The notes: generated from the sequence alone by a model not told the origin. A stretch of DNA of 64,000 nucleotides from JACCXG01 sp963717745 (GCA_963717745.1 CAVQXJ010000013.1:806001-870000); one strand, 5' to 3'. Numbered from the stretch's first letter, positions 1-9,204 are shown. Numbers and translations: made by a program.

Positions 1-480
1 GACGGAGTCGGTAGCCACCGGCTTCTCAGTGAAGACATGCTTGCCGGCGGCGACTGCCGCGGCGAGGTGCATCGGCCGGAACCCGGGCGGCGTCGCCAGG
101 ATCACCAGGTCGACATCGGACGCGAGCACCTTTTTGTAGGCGTCGAAGCCGGTGTAGATCCGCTCGCCGGTGACTTTGAATCCCGCCTTGTACTTGGCGG
201 CGAACGCGGAATCGTCGCCGGCTTCCTTGTCGAGACTCATGCGCGACTGCTCGATGCGATCCGGGCTGAGATCGCCGAGCGCCGTGATCTGGATGCCGTC
301 AGCGGCGCTGAGGATGTTGGCAATCGCGCCGGTGCCGCGGCCGCCGGTGCCGATCACCCCCACCCGAATCGCATCCGAGCCCTGGGCATGCACGCCGCTC
401 GGAAACATCATCGCCGCCGCGGCTGTCGTGGTCGTCTCGATGAAGGTGCGGCGGGTCAGCGGTGGAAGTCTGTCGTTCAT
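1..480 (-). CDS. Gfo/Idh/MocA-family oxidoreductase, Tat-exported (3' end cut by window edge)
   Basis: The N-terminal 160 residues of an NAD(P)-dependent sugar or inositol dehydrogenase-like protein. The start ATG lies at 480 with a purine-rich AGAGGAGAG just upstream. A twin-arginine signal (LTRRTFIETTT) is followed by an Ala-rich hydrophobic stretch. A Rossmann motif follows (IRVGVIGTGGRGTGAI), then SAADGIQITALGDLSPDRIE and the family hallmark VFTEKPVA near the cut end (the EKP lysine is part of the usual catalytic motif). Tat-exported members of this family are common in Acidobacteriota and Planctomycetes. The substrate cannot be told. It lies 52 bp behind the SUMF1-type gene on the same strand, so the two may be cotranscribed. 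The C-terminal domain is outside the window. Confidence 0.85.
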   Translation of the reverse strand, partial: MNDRLPPLTRRTFIETTTTAAAAMMFPSGVHAQGSDAIRVGVIGTGGRGTGAIANILSAADGIQITALGDLSPDRIEQSRMSLDKEAGDDSAFAAKYKAGFKVTGERIYTGFDAYKKVLASDVDLVILATPPGFRPMHLAAAVAAGKHVFTEKPVATDSV

Positions 481-532
481 GGACGTCTCTCCTCTACCAT
501 CGTTCATTGCGTCACGGCCTGATCCGCACGTG

Positions 533-1345
533 TCACTTGCCGTCCGAGACCACCCGGAACCCAACGAAGGGACCGTCCGAGAGCCACCAGCGGCTCTTGG
601 GAAGCTGGGGGTCGCGCTCGTTCCAGGACGAATCCTGCTCGGCGCGCGCCAGGGGGCCGGTCCCGGCGAGCGGGTCGCGGAACGAGCCGCCGCGCGTGAC
701 CCGTCTGCCGTCCGCGGCAGTCACCCATTCGGCGGCGTTTCCGAACAGATCCGACAAGCCGAGTGCGTCGGGCTTCAGGGTCCCGACCGGATGGGTTGTG
801 CCCTTGGCGTTGTCGCGATGCCAGGTCATGGCCTCGCCCGTCGCGGCGGCCGTCCCGCCGCCGGCGGCGAGCGTGGCGGCGCGCACCCATTCCGCCTCGG
901 TCGGGAGCCGATAGGTCTTGCCGGTCTTGGTGGAGAGCCACGCGCAGAAGGCGTCGGCCGCTTGGCGGGTCACGCTGATCGCCGGGTAGCCCGCATGTCC
1001 CCAGCCGTAGTCCGGAGCGCCGTACGGGCTCGACGGCCGCGCGACGGCATCGACCGTGGCGCCCGACTTGGCGGCGTCCAGCGCGTGAGCGTAGACGTCG
1101 AACAGATCCCAGGTGACCTCGGTCCGCCCGATCAGAAACGGCGCCACCGCGACGCTGGTGCCGTCGACCGTCGCCGCTCCGCCTGGCACGCGCACCATGT
1201 CGAAGGTCACGAAGGTGCCGCTGATCGATTCCCGGTAGCCCGATGCCGGAGTCTGCGCCGTCGGGGTCGTGAGTGTGAGTCGACTGACGGCAGCGACGGT
1301 CGCCAATGCGACCAAGGTCAGGGGGAAGCGGAAGGACGCGCGCAC
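533..1345 (-). CDS. Exported SUMF1/FGE-fold protein (formylglycine-generating-enzyme-like)
   Basis: 270 residues with an N-terminal hydrophobic signal (FPLTLVALATVAAV) followed by the SUMF1/EgtB/PvdO fold. Visible family motifs in order: PFLIGRTEVTWDLFDVY, YPAISVTRQAADAFCAWLS, YRLPTEAEWVRAA, GLSDLFGNAAEWV, RVTRGGSF and GFRVV at the end. The cysteine pair that true sulfatase-modifying FGEs use near the RGG motif is absent (only Cys in FCAWL is seen), so it is unlikely to make formylglycine. Exported homologues are often of unknown role or act as ligand-binding or structural modules. It sits upstream of the Gfo/Idh gene on the same strand. Confidence 0.8.
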   Translation of the reverse strand: MRASFRFPLTLVALATVAAVSRLTLTTPTAQTPASGYRESISGTFVTFDMVRVPGGAATVDGTSVAVAPFLIGRTEVTWDLFDVYAHALDAAKSGATVDAVARPSSPYGAPDYGWGHAGYPAISVTRQAADAFCAWLSTKTGKTYRLPTEAEWVRAATLAAGGGTAAATGEAMTWHRDNAKGTTHPVGTLKPDALGLSDLFGNAAEWVTAADGRRVTRGGSFRDPLAGTGPLARAEQDSSWNERDPQLPKSRWWLSDGPFVGFRVVSDGK

Positions 1346-1510
1346 GCGGCCCTATTATTGCCGCCCCGTACGGGAATCTTCAATTTTCCTGGCCATACCG
1401 TCCCCGCCCGCGGCGGTGCGGTTGCAGTTTCTGCCCTACCCCCGCGTCTGTCCCCCCCGTCTCCTCTTCCCGCCCCCCCTCGCTCCCGGCGCGCCGCCCC
1501 CACTTCCTTC

Positions 1511-1525
1511 GGGGTCAGATCTCGA
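1511..1525 (+). repeat. REP word, single copy (GGGGTCAGATCTCGA)
   Basis: Exact copy of the 15-bp word with no opposite partner of its own: the next word in the same orientation is at 1583. It lies in the non-coding stretch 1346-2068, which holds no gene that I can support, only this repeat cluster. Confidence 0.85.
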
Positions 1526-1582
1526 TCCTCCATCCGCACGCCGCGGGGTGCCTGGTTGGGAGCCGCCCCTCAGGAGTCCCGC

Positions 1583-1677
1583 GGGGTCAGATCTCGAACT
1601 TCGAGACAGGCCGAAATTCGAATGCGGGCCAGCCGAGTCGCGGCAGCAACAACTCTGACAGATCGAGATCTGACCCC
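1583..1677. repeat. REPIN: head-to-head REP pair
   Basis: GGGGTCAGATCTCGA at 1583-1597 faces its reverse complement at 1663-1677. Together they bound a 95-bp element able to fold into a hairpin. The spacer shares no obvious sequence with the other pairs. Confidence 0.85.
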
Positions 1678-1741
1678 GGATGCGTCGGCGCCGTCCGCCC
1701 CGACTGGATCAGCCTGGCCCCCGCCCCGTCCGGCCCGTATC

Positions 1742-1820
1742 GGGGTCAGATCTCGATTCTCGAAATTGTCGGCCGTGTTGGATGACGAGTCGGTTGACGA
1801 GAAAATCGAGATCTGACCCC
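1742..1820. repeat. REPIN: head-to-head REP pair
   Basis: The word at 1742-1756 faces its complement at 1806-1820 (79 bp in all). Similarity extends inward: the arms continue TTCTCGA and its near-complement TCGAGAAAA-like bases, so the stem is longer than the 15-bp core. Confidence 0.85.
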
Positions 1821-1946
1821 GGTATTGCTTGACGCTGGCTTGGTAGTTGTTGGGGCCTTAGCGGCTGAGTGCCGTGATCACTTTGCCGATGAATTGATCG
1901 AGGTTGCGATTGCTGTCGATCCACCGGAGCACCCGCCCCGCTTGTG

Positions 1947-2020
1947 GGGGTCAGATCTCGATTTTCGATTCTGTGCGGCCGGCCGGGCCTCGTGCGCTTC
2001 GAAACTCGAGATCTGACCCC
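1947..2020. repeat. REPIN: head-to-head REP pair
   Basis: The word at 1947-1961, extended as TTTTCG, faces its complement at 2006-2020. The element is 74 bp and lies downstream of the glpD 3' end. Confidence 0.85.
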
Positions 2021-2050
2021 GCTGTGACCTAGCGCCGGCGACGCAAAATT

Positions 2051-2116
2051 TCGAGATCTGACCCCAGCTCAGGCTGAGACAACGGAGCTCAGGCTGAAAA
2101 ATCGAGATCTGACCCC
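2051..2116 (-). repeat. Two REP words in the same orientation at the glpD 3' end
   Basis: TCGAGATCTGACCCC occurs at 2051-2065 and again at 2102-2116. Between them a 12-bp direct repeat AGCTCAGGCTGA occurs twice. The second word lies inside the 3' end of the glpD reading frame and supplies its last codons. Confidence 0.85.
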
Positions 2117-3688
2117 AGGGGGTGGAGGGCGGCGGAGGCCTCGGCGGCTTGGCGGGCTGGGGACCAGGAGAGCTCGCGGGCCATCAGGGCGGCGGCGGCG
2201 GCGACGGCTTGTGCTCCCCGATCGGCGGTGGCCGCCAACAGCGTGCGCCGCCGCATGAAGTCCTCGAGCCGCACGCAGGTACTCGCGGCGAACACCATAG
2301 ACGACTTCTGCTCCGATGTCCGGATAGGCGGGTGACAAGGGTGCCCCTAGCGCCGGAGCCGCATCCGCGAGCGCGACGACCTCCACCGCCCGCGACCCGT
2401 ACAGCTCGACGAGATGCTCCCACACCCGATCGCCCGCCGACGCGGCGTTACCGCTAGGACCTGCCGTCTCGGACCGATCGGCCGCGCCCGGCAATGGCCG
2501 CTCCGCCGTAATGCACCGACGACGAGCTCGGAGGCAGCGACAGACAACATCCACGACTTCCTCCGCGATCGCCCGATATCCCGTGATCTTGCCGCCAAGC
2601 ACCGTAATCACCCCGGGCGGGCCGAGCGGTTCGCCAAGGACGACCCTGTGCATCCGCGACACCGACGACTCAGTGCCTCCACGCCGCACCAGCGCGCGCA
2701 CGCCCGCCGTCGTGAACAGCACATCCTTGCGTTCGAGCGACGGAAACGCCCGCCGCACCGACCGGAGCAGATAGTCGACATCGGCGTGTGTCGCCCGCGC
2801 GGTCCCGGGGTCGCCGCTGAAATCCGTGTCCGTCGTGCCGATCCAGGTCAGGCCGGCGCGCGGGATCGCAAACAGCAGGCGCTGATCGACCTCCGAGAAC
2901 AAGACCAGCGCGCGCTCCGTCAGCGGCCGGCACACCAGGTGGATCCCCTTCGTCGTGCGGATCGCCGCGGTGTGACGGCCGGTCAGGGCCGCGGCAACGC
3001 GGTCCACCCACGCACCGGTGGCATTGATCACTACGGCAGCCGTGAGCGCCACCTCCTGCTCGTCGAGCCGATCGCGAACCCGCACGGTCAACCCCGCGCC
3101 GCCGGCATTCTGCTCGCTAATCGCGGTGACTTCGCAGTAGTTGACGGCTCGAGCGCCGTGATGCTCAGCGTCGATCACGTTCTCGACCGCCAAGCGTTCG
3201 GGGGAGTCGACGCGGGCGTCGTGGTACGCCGCAGCGCCGCTGACCTCTGGCCGATCGAGGCTGCGATCGGCCGTCCTAGCCTCGCTCGACGTCAGCCATC
3301 GCCGCGAAGGCAGACTCTTGTCGAAGCTCAAAGCATCGTAGAGCGCCAGGCCCACCCGGAATTTGAGCGCCGCAAGACGCCGATCGCCGAAGAACGGAAT
3401 CAGGAACTCGAGCGGCTTCACGAGGTGAGGCGCAATTCTCAACAGGGTTTCGCGCTCTCGCAGGTCGAGCCGTACCAGGCGAAGGTCCATTTGTTCGAGA
3501 TATCGCAACCCGCCGTGGACGATGCGGGTGGACGCGGCGGTGGTGCCGCTGCCGAAATCCCCCTGCTCGATGAGGGCGACTCTGAAGCCGCGAAGCGCCG
3601 CATCGCGGGCCACCCCGCAGCCGATGATGCCGCCGCCGATCACCGCCACATCGAACGCTTCACCGTCGAGACTCGAAACCCTGGTCAC
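2069..3688 (-). CDS. glpD: Aerobic glycerol-3-phosphate dehydrogenase (frameshifted near the C-terminus)
   Basis: FAD enzyme oxidising sn-glycerol 3-phosphate to dihydroxyacetone phosphate at the membrane and feeding electrons to quinone. The FAD-binding motif is DVAVIGGGIIGCGVARDAAL, followed by GDFGSGTTAASTRIVHGGLR, TTKGIHLV and VLGGKITGYR. A one-base shift near 2278 (an extra G in the top-strand GCAGGT) takes the frame off course. The alternative frame continues with the expected C-terminal domain (CVRLEDFMRRRTLLA and LMARELSWS) and would stop at 2089. In both frames the last residues are encoded by the REP word at 2102-2116, so the native C-terminus has been overwritten or extended by the repeat. 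It diverges from glpF-glpK across 133 bp, as expected for a glycerol regulon. Confidence 0.9.
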   Translation of the reverse strand: MTRVSSLDGEAFDVAVIGGGIIGCGVARDAALRGFRVALIEQGDFGSGTTAASTRIVHGGLRYLEQMDLRLVRLDLRERETLLRIAPHLVKPLEFLIPFFGDRRLAALKFRVGLALYDALSFDKSLPSRRWLTSSEARTADRSLDRPEVSGAAAYHDARVDSPERLAVENVIDAEHHGARAVNYCEVTAISEQNAGGAGLTVRVRDRLDEQEVALTAAVVINATGAWVDRVAAALTGRHTAAIRTTKGIHLVCRPLTERALVLFSEVDQRLLFAIPRAGLTWIGTTDTDFSGDPGTARATHADVDYLLRSVRRAFPSLERKDVLFTTAGVRALVRRGGTESSVSRMHRVVLGEPLGPPGVITVLGGKITGYRAIAEEVVDVVCRCLRARRRCITAERPLPGAADRSETAGPSGNAASAGDRVWEHLVELYGSRAVEVVALADAAPALGAPLSPAYPDIGAEVVYGVRREYLRAARGLHAAAHAVGGHRRSGSTSRRRRRRPDGPRALLVPSPPSRRGLRRPPPPGVRSRFFSLSSVVSA

Positions 3689-3821
3689 GTCCGATCATTG
3701 TAAAACCACACGAATACGCACTCCTCTTTGCGCGGTGCGGACCAAGGTCGGCCATCTCCGCCCAGCGCGCCAGCCACAGCGGACTTGACTCTTTGTTGGG
3801 CTCCACCGAAGATTCCGCACC

Positions 3822-4571
3822 ATGCAAATTTTTGTGGCGGAGTTGCTGGGCACGATGCTGCTCGTCCTGCTGGGTGACGGCGTCGTGGCCAATGTCGTGT
3901 TGAGCCGGACGAAAGGCCAGAACAGCGGGTGGATTGTCATTACGGTCGGGTGGGGCGTGGCGGTCGCCATGGCCGTATACGCGGTGGGGCGCTTGAGCGG
4001 CGCGCATCTCAATCCCGCCGTGACCATCGGGCTCGCCTCGATCGGCAGCTTCCCCTGGGCGGACGTGCCGCTATATGTCGCGGCGCAGTTGATCGGCGCG
4101 TTCGCCGGGGCGGTCCTCGTCTGGCTGGTGTATCTGCCCCATTGGGAAACCACGGCCGATCCCGACCTGAAGCTGGCGGTGTTCGCCACCGGTCCAGCCA
4201 TCCGGCGGCCGTTGTTCAACGTGATCGCAGAGGTCGTCGGCACGGCGGTGCTGCTTTTCGGCATTCTGGCGATCGCCGCCAACGCCCAGACGCTCTCGAA
4301 GCCCGGCGACGTCGATCTGTCGTTCGTGTTCAGTCGCGGGCTCCAGCCCCTTCTGGTCGGCATCCTCGTCCTGGGGATCGGGCTGTCGTTGGGGGGTGCC
4401 ACCGGATATGCGATCAATCCGGCCCGCGACCTGGGTCCTCGGCTGGCGCACGCACTGCTCCCCATCCCCGGAAAGGGCACGTCGGACTGGGACTACGCCT
4501 GGGTGCCGATTGTGGGTCCGCTGATCGGCGGCATCGCCGGGGCGGGTCTCTACTTCGCGCTCGGATTCTAG
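3822..4571 (+). CDS. glpF: Glycerol uptake facilitator (aquaglyceroporin)
   Basis: A 249-residue MIP-family channel with six hydrophobic segments and both half-helix NPA motifs: HLNPAVT near residue 67 and AINPARDLGPRL near residue 196. The Asp in NPARDLGPR is typical of glycerol-conducting members rather than water-only aquaporins. It begins MQIFVAELLGTMLLVLLGDG, the usual start of the family. No clear Shine-Dalgarno precedes the ATG. A TTGACT at 3785-3790 could be a -35 element, but I see no convincing -10. It is followed 40 bp later by glpK in the same direction, so uptake and phosphorylation are likely coupled. Confidence 0.93.
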   Translation: MQIFVAELLGTMLLVLLGDGVVANVVLSRTKGQNSGWIVITVGWGVAVAMAVYAVGRLSGAHLNPAVTIGLASIGSFPWADVPLYVAAQLIGAFAGAVLVWLVYLPHWETTADPDLKLAVFATGPAIRRPLFNVIAEVVGTAVLLFGILAIAANAQTLSKPGDVDLSFVFSRGLQPLLVGILVLGIGLSLGGATGYAINPARDLGPRLAHALLPIPGKGTSDWDYAWVPIVGPLIGGIAGAGLYFALGF

Positions 4572-4611
4572 TCGGCCCGAACGCCGGGGCACACAATTCC
4601 ATGGAGTGGTG

Positions 4612-6129
4612 ATGAAGCAGTACGTGGGCGCCGTCGACCAGGGCACGACCAGCACCCGGTTCATGGTCTTCGACCGTCAAGGGCGGGAAGTCGCGCGGCA
4701 TCAGGTGGAACACGATCAGATTCTGCCGCGGCCCGGCTGGGTCGAGCACGACCCGCTGCAGATCGCCGCGCGCGTCAACGAGTCGATTGCCGGAGCGTTG
4801 AACGCCGGCGGGCTGGTCGCGACCGATCTCGCGGCCATCGGCGTCACCAACCAGCGCGAGACCACCGTGGTCTGGAATCCTCGCACCGGCCGGCCCTGGT
4901 ACAACGCCATCGTCTGGCAGGATACCCGCACCGATCGGATTGTGTCGGCGATTGATCCCGCAAAGGCGCGACTGATTCGCGAGCGCGCCGGCCTGCCACC
5001 CGCGACCTATTTCTCCGGCGCGAAGCTGCAATGGATCCTCGACAACGTCGAGGGGGTCCGCGCCGCCGTGGATCGCGGTGAAGCGATTTTCGGCACGATC
5101 GATTCGTGGGTGATCTGGAACCTGTCCGGCGGGCGCGACGGAGGGGTTCACGTCACCGACGTGACCAATGCCAGCCGCACGATGCTGATGGATCTCCGCA
5201 CGCGCCAGTGGGACCCGGAGCTCCTGGAGGTGTTCGGGATTCCGCCGCGCATGTTGCCCGAGATCCGCTCATCGTCCGATGCGGCGTTTTACGGAGTGAC
5301 CCGGCGCACCGGGCCGGTCGGTGGCGAGGTGCCGATCTGTGGCGATCTCGGGGATCAGCAGGCCGCGACCGTCGGGCAGGTGTGCGTCGCGCCTGGCGAA
5401 GCCAAAAATACCTATGGCACGGGCAACTTCATGCTCTTGAACACCGGCCGCGAGATCGTGCCGTCCGCGTCTGGCCTGTTGACGACTGTGTGTTATCAGA
5501 TCGGCACGGCGGACACGATTTACGCTCTCGAAGGCTCCATTGCCGTGACGGGATCCGCCGTTCAGTGGCTGCGCGATCAGCTCGGAGTGATCTCGTCAGC
5601 GGCGGAAATCGAGCCGCTCGCGAACAGCGTCCCCGACAACGGCGGAATGTTCTTCGTGCCTGCCTTCTCAGGTTTGTTCGCGCCCCACTGGCGGTCCGAC
5701 GCCCGGGGCGCCATCGTCGGGCTGTCGCGCTTCAACACGCGGGCGCACCTCGCTCGTGCGACGCTCGAATCGATCTGTTATCAGACCCGTGACGTCTTGG
5801 ATGCGATGGTCAAGGACTCAGGGGTCACACTCGAGGTGTTGAAGGTCGATGGTGGCGCCACAGTGAACGATACCCTGATGCAGATGCAGGCCGACATCCT
5901 GGGGGTACCGGTTGTGCGGCCGGTGGTTGCGGAGACGACGGCGCTTGGCGCCGCCTACGCCGCTGGCCTGGCCACCGGCGTCTGGAGCGGCCTCGACGAC
6001 CTTCGCCAGAACTGGAAGAAGGATCGGCAATGGGAGCCTCGCTGGACCGGCGACCAGCGTCAGAGCGGATACGCCGGATGGCAAAAAGCGGTGTCCCGCA
6101 CCCTAGATTGGGTAGACGTGGGGAATTGA
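4612..6129 (+). CDS. glpK: Glycerol kinase
   Basis: An ATP-dependent kinase converting imported glycerol to glycerol 3-phosphate, the substrate of GlpD. It is a FGGY-family protein of about 505 residues. It shows VGAVDQGTTSTRFMVFD (phosphate 1 motif), TNQRETTVVW, YNAIVWQDTRT, GTIDSWVIWNLSGG, CGDLGDQQAATVGQ, KNTYGTGNFML and KVDGGATVND (adenosine motif). GTG codons at 4606 and 4609 are also in frame, but ATG 4612 has GGAG at 4603-4606 at good spacing and gives the canonical start MKQYVGAVDQG. No frameshift is visible. Confidence 0.95.
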   Translation: MKQYVGAVDQGTTSTRFMVFDRQGREVARHQVEHDQILPRPGWVEHDPLQIAARVNESIAGALNAGGLVATDLAAIGVTNQRETTVVWNPRTGRPWYNAIVWQDTRTDRIVSAIDPAKARLIRERAGLPPATYFSGAKLQWILDNVEGVRAAVDRGEAIFGTIDSWVIWNLSGGRDGGVHVTDVTNASRTMLMDLRTRQWDPELLEVFGIPPRMLPEIRSSSDAAFYGVTRRTGPVGGEVPICGDLGDQQAATVGQVCVAPGEAKNTYGTGNFMLLNTGREIVPSASGLLTTVCYQIGTADTIYALEGSIAVTGSAVQWLRDQLGVISSAAEIEPLANSVPDNGGMFFVPAFSGLFAPHWRSDARGAIVGLSRFNTRAHLARATLESICYQTRDVLDAMVKDSGVTLEVLKVDGGATVNDTLMQMQADILGVPVVRPVVAETTALGAAYAAGLATGVWSGLDDLRQNWKKDRQWEPRWTGDQRQSGYAGWQKAVSRTLDWVDVGN

Positions 6130-6288
6130 TCTCCGATCGTTCACGGGCGCCCTGATCGTCGCTCCGGATACCTCGTCATTTCGTTCGGATCTTCCAGTCG
6201 AGCTCGACTCGTTCATCGATAGGGTGGTTGGCGGCAATCTTGAGTTGCTGCGCGCCTGCAGGCCCCCGTTACCGGGGCAACTTGACAG

Positions 6289-9204
6289 ATGCGAACCACG
6301 CCCATCCTCAGCCGTAATCTCCTCAGCCGTATCGCTACCGTCGCCGCCGCTGCGAGCCTGCTGCTCGCCACGTCTTCGTGTGGCGGGTCGGCGGCCACCA
6401 GCATGACCGCCCCGACGCAGATCGTCCGCTGCGGTATTGCGATGCAGCCCGTGGACGCGCCACTCCCCGCCGAGGGAGGCACGGCGTCGATTGCGGTCAC
6501 CGCGGCGCGGGAGTGCGCGTGGTCCGCCTCGGCCGAAGGGGCGTGGCTGACCATCAAGTCGGGCGCGAACGGGCAGGGGGACGGCGCGGTCGAATTCGTC
6601 GCGACCGTGAACCCGGACCCGCAGATGCGTCGAGGGTCGATCATCGCGAACGGGCAGCGAACGGAAGTCAGTCAGTCGGCTGGGGCGTGCGAGATCGTGC
6701 TTGGCGAGAGCGCCGTCAGTTTCGGTCAGGGCGGTGGCAGCGGGCAGGTCCAGGTTCGCGCATCCAGCTCGATGTGCGCGTGGTCCGCGGCGACCGCCGC
6801 CGATTGGATTCAGCTTCGCACGACCAGTGGACAGGGGAATGGCACTCTGTCGTTCGATGTGCCCGCATCCACCGCCCCTCCACGCAGCGCGACCATCACC
6901 GTTGCCGGTCAGACATTCAGTGTCACCCAGTCGGAGGGCTGCACGTATGCGATCGCGCCGGCTTCGCAGTCAGTCCCCCCCAGCGGCGGCGCCGGCGCGA
7001 TTGCGATTACCACGTCTCCGGCGTGTCCCTGGACCGCGGCCACGAACGCCAGCTGGCTGACCGTGACGCCGGCCGCCGGACGCGGCCCGTCGCCGGTCAC
7101 CTTCAGCGTCGCGGCTACGTCGGGTCGCTCGCGCAGCGGTACCGCCATCGTCGCCGGCGAGACCTTCACCGTGACGCAGTCGCAGGGATGCGCCTACGTG
7201 GTCCAGCCCGCGGCCGGCCAGGTTGGTTCGTCCGGTGGCACGGTATCTTTCAACGTGACGGCGAATCGGGAGTGCGACTGGTCGGCTGCGTCGAACGATA
7301 GCTGGATCACACTGCAAGGCCGATCGTCTGGCAGCGGAGACGGAACCGTAAGTCTGATTGTCGCGGCGACGACTGGGCCGGCTCGTTCGGGCAGCGCCAC
7401 GATCGCTGGACAGCGAATCGCAATCACCCAGTCGCCGGGATGCGCGTTTTCGATCACACCCGAGTCTGCGACTGCACCTTCGGCCGCATCGACCGGAAAG
7501 GTCACGGTGAGCGCCGGAAGCGGCTGCGCCTGGACAGCATCGAGCAACGCATCGTGGCTGACCATTGCCTCCGGAAGCACCGGCAGCGGCAACGGAGACG
7601 TCCAATATGCTGCCGCAGCGACGACGGGTCCTGCCCGAAGCGGCACGCTCACCATCGCAGGGCGGACGTTCACTCTGAATCAGGGAGAAGGCTGCGCGTT
7701 CACACTGTCTCCGACCTCCACCACGATCGATGACGATGGCGGACAGGGATCATTCGCCGTTCAGACGGGGTCTGGCTGCGGCTGGAGCGCGGCGTCGACC
7801 GTGCCGTGGGTGACGATCTCATCGGGAGCGTCAGGCACGGGCGACGGGACGGTGCGATTCACCGCCAGCACGAACACAGGCCCCTCGCGTAGTGGCGCAA
7901 TCACTGCTGCCGGCAAGACCTTCACCGTCAGTCAAGGGAACGGCTGCTCGATCGCGCTCGCGTCGCCGACGTTCAACGCTCCCGTCGCCGGCGGCAGCGG
8001 GACGGTCGGAGTGACGGCCGGCGGCGGGTGCAGTTGGACCGCGACGAGCAACGCCAATTGGCTCTCGATTGCGTCCGGCGCGTCCGGCACCGGCAACGGG
8101 ACCGTCGGCTTCACTGCTGCGGCCAACAACGGGCCGCTGCGTTCGGACACATTGACGATCGGCGGTCGCACGTTCACGGTGTCGCAGGCCGAGAACTGCA
8201 GTTTCAGCCTCGCCCCCGAGCGAGTGACGATGTCCGCGGCGGCTGGTGACACGAACGTGGCGGTCACGACCGTGTCGGGCTGTCCGTGGTCGTCGTCGAG
8301 CAGCACGCCGTGGATCAGCGTCGCTGCCGGATCGTCCGGGAGCGGCAGCGGCAGCGTGAAGCTGGCGGTGCAGGTGAATAGCGGAGCGGCGCGGTCGGGG
8401 AGCGCGACGATTGCCGGCCGCACCTTCACCATCGATCAGAATAGCGGCTGCTCGTTCGCGATCACGCCAACATCACAGACGGTCGCGTCGTCTGGCGGGA
8501 GCGTGCCGGTGACGGTGACGTCCCCCGGCGGCTGCGCGTGGACGGCGTCGAGTCAGGTGCCGTGGTTGAGCGTGCCGTCGGGCGCCAGCGGAAGCGGCGG
8601 CGGCACGGTGCAGGTTGACGTGCAGGCCAACACCGGTGCGCAGCGCCTCGGCACCGCCACCATCGCCGGACAGACATTCACCGTGATGCAGGACGGAGGC
8701 TGCGCCTACGTGGTCTCGCCGGAGAGCCTCACGGCGGGAGCGGGCGGCGGCGCGGCGCGAGTTGACATCTCGACCGGGTCATCGTGCGGGTGGTCGGCGG
8801 TGAGTGCGGTGGGATGGATCGCGGTGAGCGGCGCTGCAGCTGGGAGCGGCAGTGGCGGTGTCGATCTCTCGATCGCTCCCAACGCCGGTCCGGCGCGGAG
8901 CGGGACGATTGCGGTCGCGGGTCGTACGGTCACGGTTACGCAGGACGGCGGGTGCACGTTCAGCCTGAGCGCCACGTCGCAGACCATGGGGGCGCCCGGC
9001 GGCGCCAGCAGCGTGTCGGTCACCACCGGCACCGGCTGCGCCTGGACCGCGGTCAGCGCGGCGCCGTGGCTCGTGATCACGGATGGCGCGTCGGGGTCAG
9101 GGGCCGGAGCTGTGCAGTTCACCGTCGAGGCGAACGCGACCGGCGCGCCGCGGTCGGGCACGCTGAATATTGCGAATGTGGCATTCACGCTGACGCAGCA
9201 ATGA
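6289..9204 (+). CDS. Lipoprotein built of 11 BACON-type repeats
   Basis: 971 residues with an N-terminal lipoprotein signal (SLLLATSSCGG). Eleven tandem domains of about 85 residues follow and run to the stop. Each starts with Cys, carries a CxWxAxSxxxWLxI core (for example CAWTASSNASWLTI), a Gly/Ser turn (SGSGNG), and ends RSGTxTIAGxTFTVxQ. This is the BACON/all-beta binding-domain pattern. Such domains are thought to bind carbohydrate or mucin-like ligands or act as spacers at the cell surface. No catalytic domain is present. The first repeat is more divergent and matches the first repeat of the paralogue at 40.6 kb. REPs begin 28 bp after the stop. Confidence 0.88.
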   Translation: MRTTPILSRNLLSRIATVAAAASLLLATSSCGGSAATSMTAPTQIVRCGIAMQPVDAPLPAEGGTASIAVTAARECAWSASAEGAWLTIKSGANGQGDGAVEFVATVNPDPQMRRGSIIANGQRTEVSQSAGACEIVLGESAVSFGQGGGSGQVQVRASSSMCAWSAATAADWIQLRTTSGQGNGTLSFDVPASTAPPRSATITVAGQTFSVTQSEGCTYAIAPASQSVPPSGGAGAIAITTSPACPWTAATNASWLTVTPAAGRGPSPVTFSVAATSGRSRSGTAIVAGETFTVTQSQGCAYVVQPAAGQVGSSGGTVSFNVTANRECDWSAASNDSWITLQGRSSGSGDGTVSLIVAATTGPARSGSATIAGQRIAITQSPGCAFSITPESATAPSAASTGKVTVSAGSGCAWTASSNASWLTIASGSTGSGNGDVQYAAAATTGPARSGTLTIAGRTFTLNQGEGCAFTLSPTSTTIDDDGGQGSFAVQTGSGCGWSAASTVPWVTISSGASGTGDGTVRFTASTNTGPSRSGAITAAGKTFTVSQGNGCSIALASPTFNAPVAGGSGTVGVTAGGGCSWTATSNANWLSIASGASGTGNGTVGFTAAANNGPLRSDTLTIGGRTFTVSQAENCSFSLAPERVTMSAAAGDTNVAVTTVSGCPWSSSSSTPWISVAAGSSGSGSGSVKLAVQVNSGAARSGSATIAGRTFTIDQNSGCSFAITPTSQTVASSGGSVPVTVTSPGGCAWTASSQVPWLSVPSGASGSGGGTVQVDVQANTGAQRLGTATIAGQTFTVMQDGGCAYVVSPESLTAGAGGGAARVDISTGSSCGWSAVSAVGWIAVSGAAAGSGSGGVDLSIAPNAGPARSGTIAVAGRTVTVTQDGGCTFSLSATSQTMGAPGGASSVSVTTGTGCAWTAVSAAPWLVITDGASGSGAGAVQFTVEANATGAPRSGTLNIANVAFTLTQQ

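Noticed and set aside
170..1816. Long plus-strand open frame opposite the oxidoreductase and SUMF1-like genes
   Set aside because: Its product is low-complexity Arg/Pro/Ala with no motif, while the minus strand encodes recognisable domains and proper ribosome sites. It is a shadow frame caused by high GC.
1511..2116. CRISPR array from repeated 15-bp words
   Set aside because: The words alternate in orientation, the spacing is irregular (about 45-160 bp) and there are no cas genes. The head-to-head pairing with a nearby RAYT fits REPINs.
3689..3821. A defined promoter or GlpR operator between glpD and glpF
   Set aside because: A TTGACT at 3785 is visible but no good -10 or clear operator palindrome. 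The evidence is too weak to annotate.
6909..9188. Series of minus-strand open frames through the BACON array
   Set aside because: They repeat with the period of the BACON units and have no start signals or known domains. They are mirror frames of the repeats.
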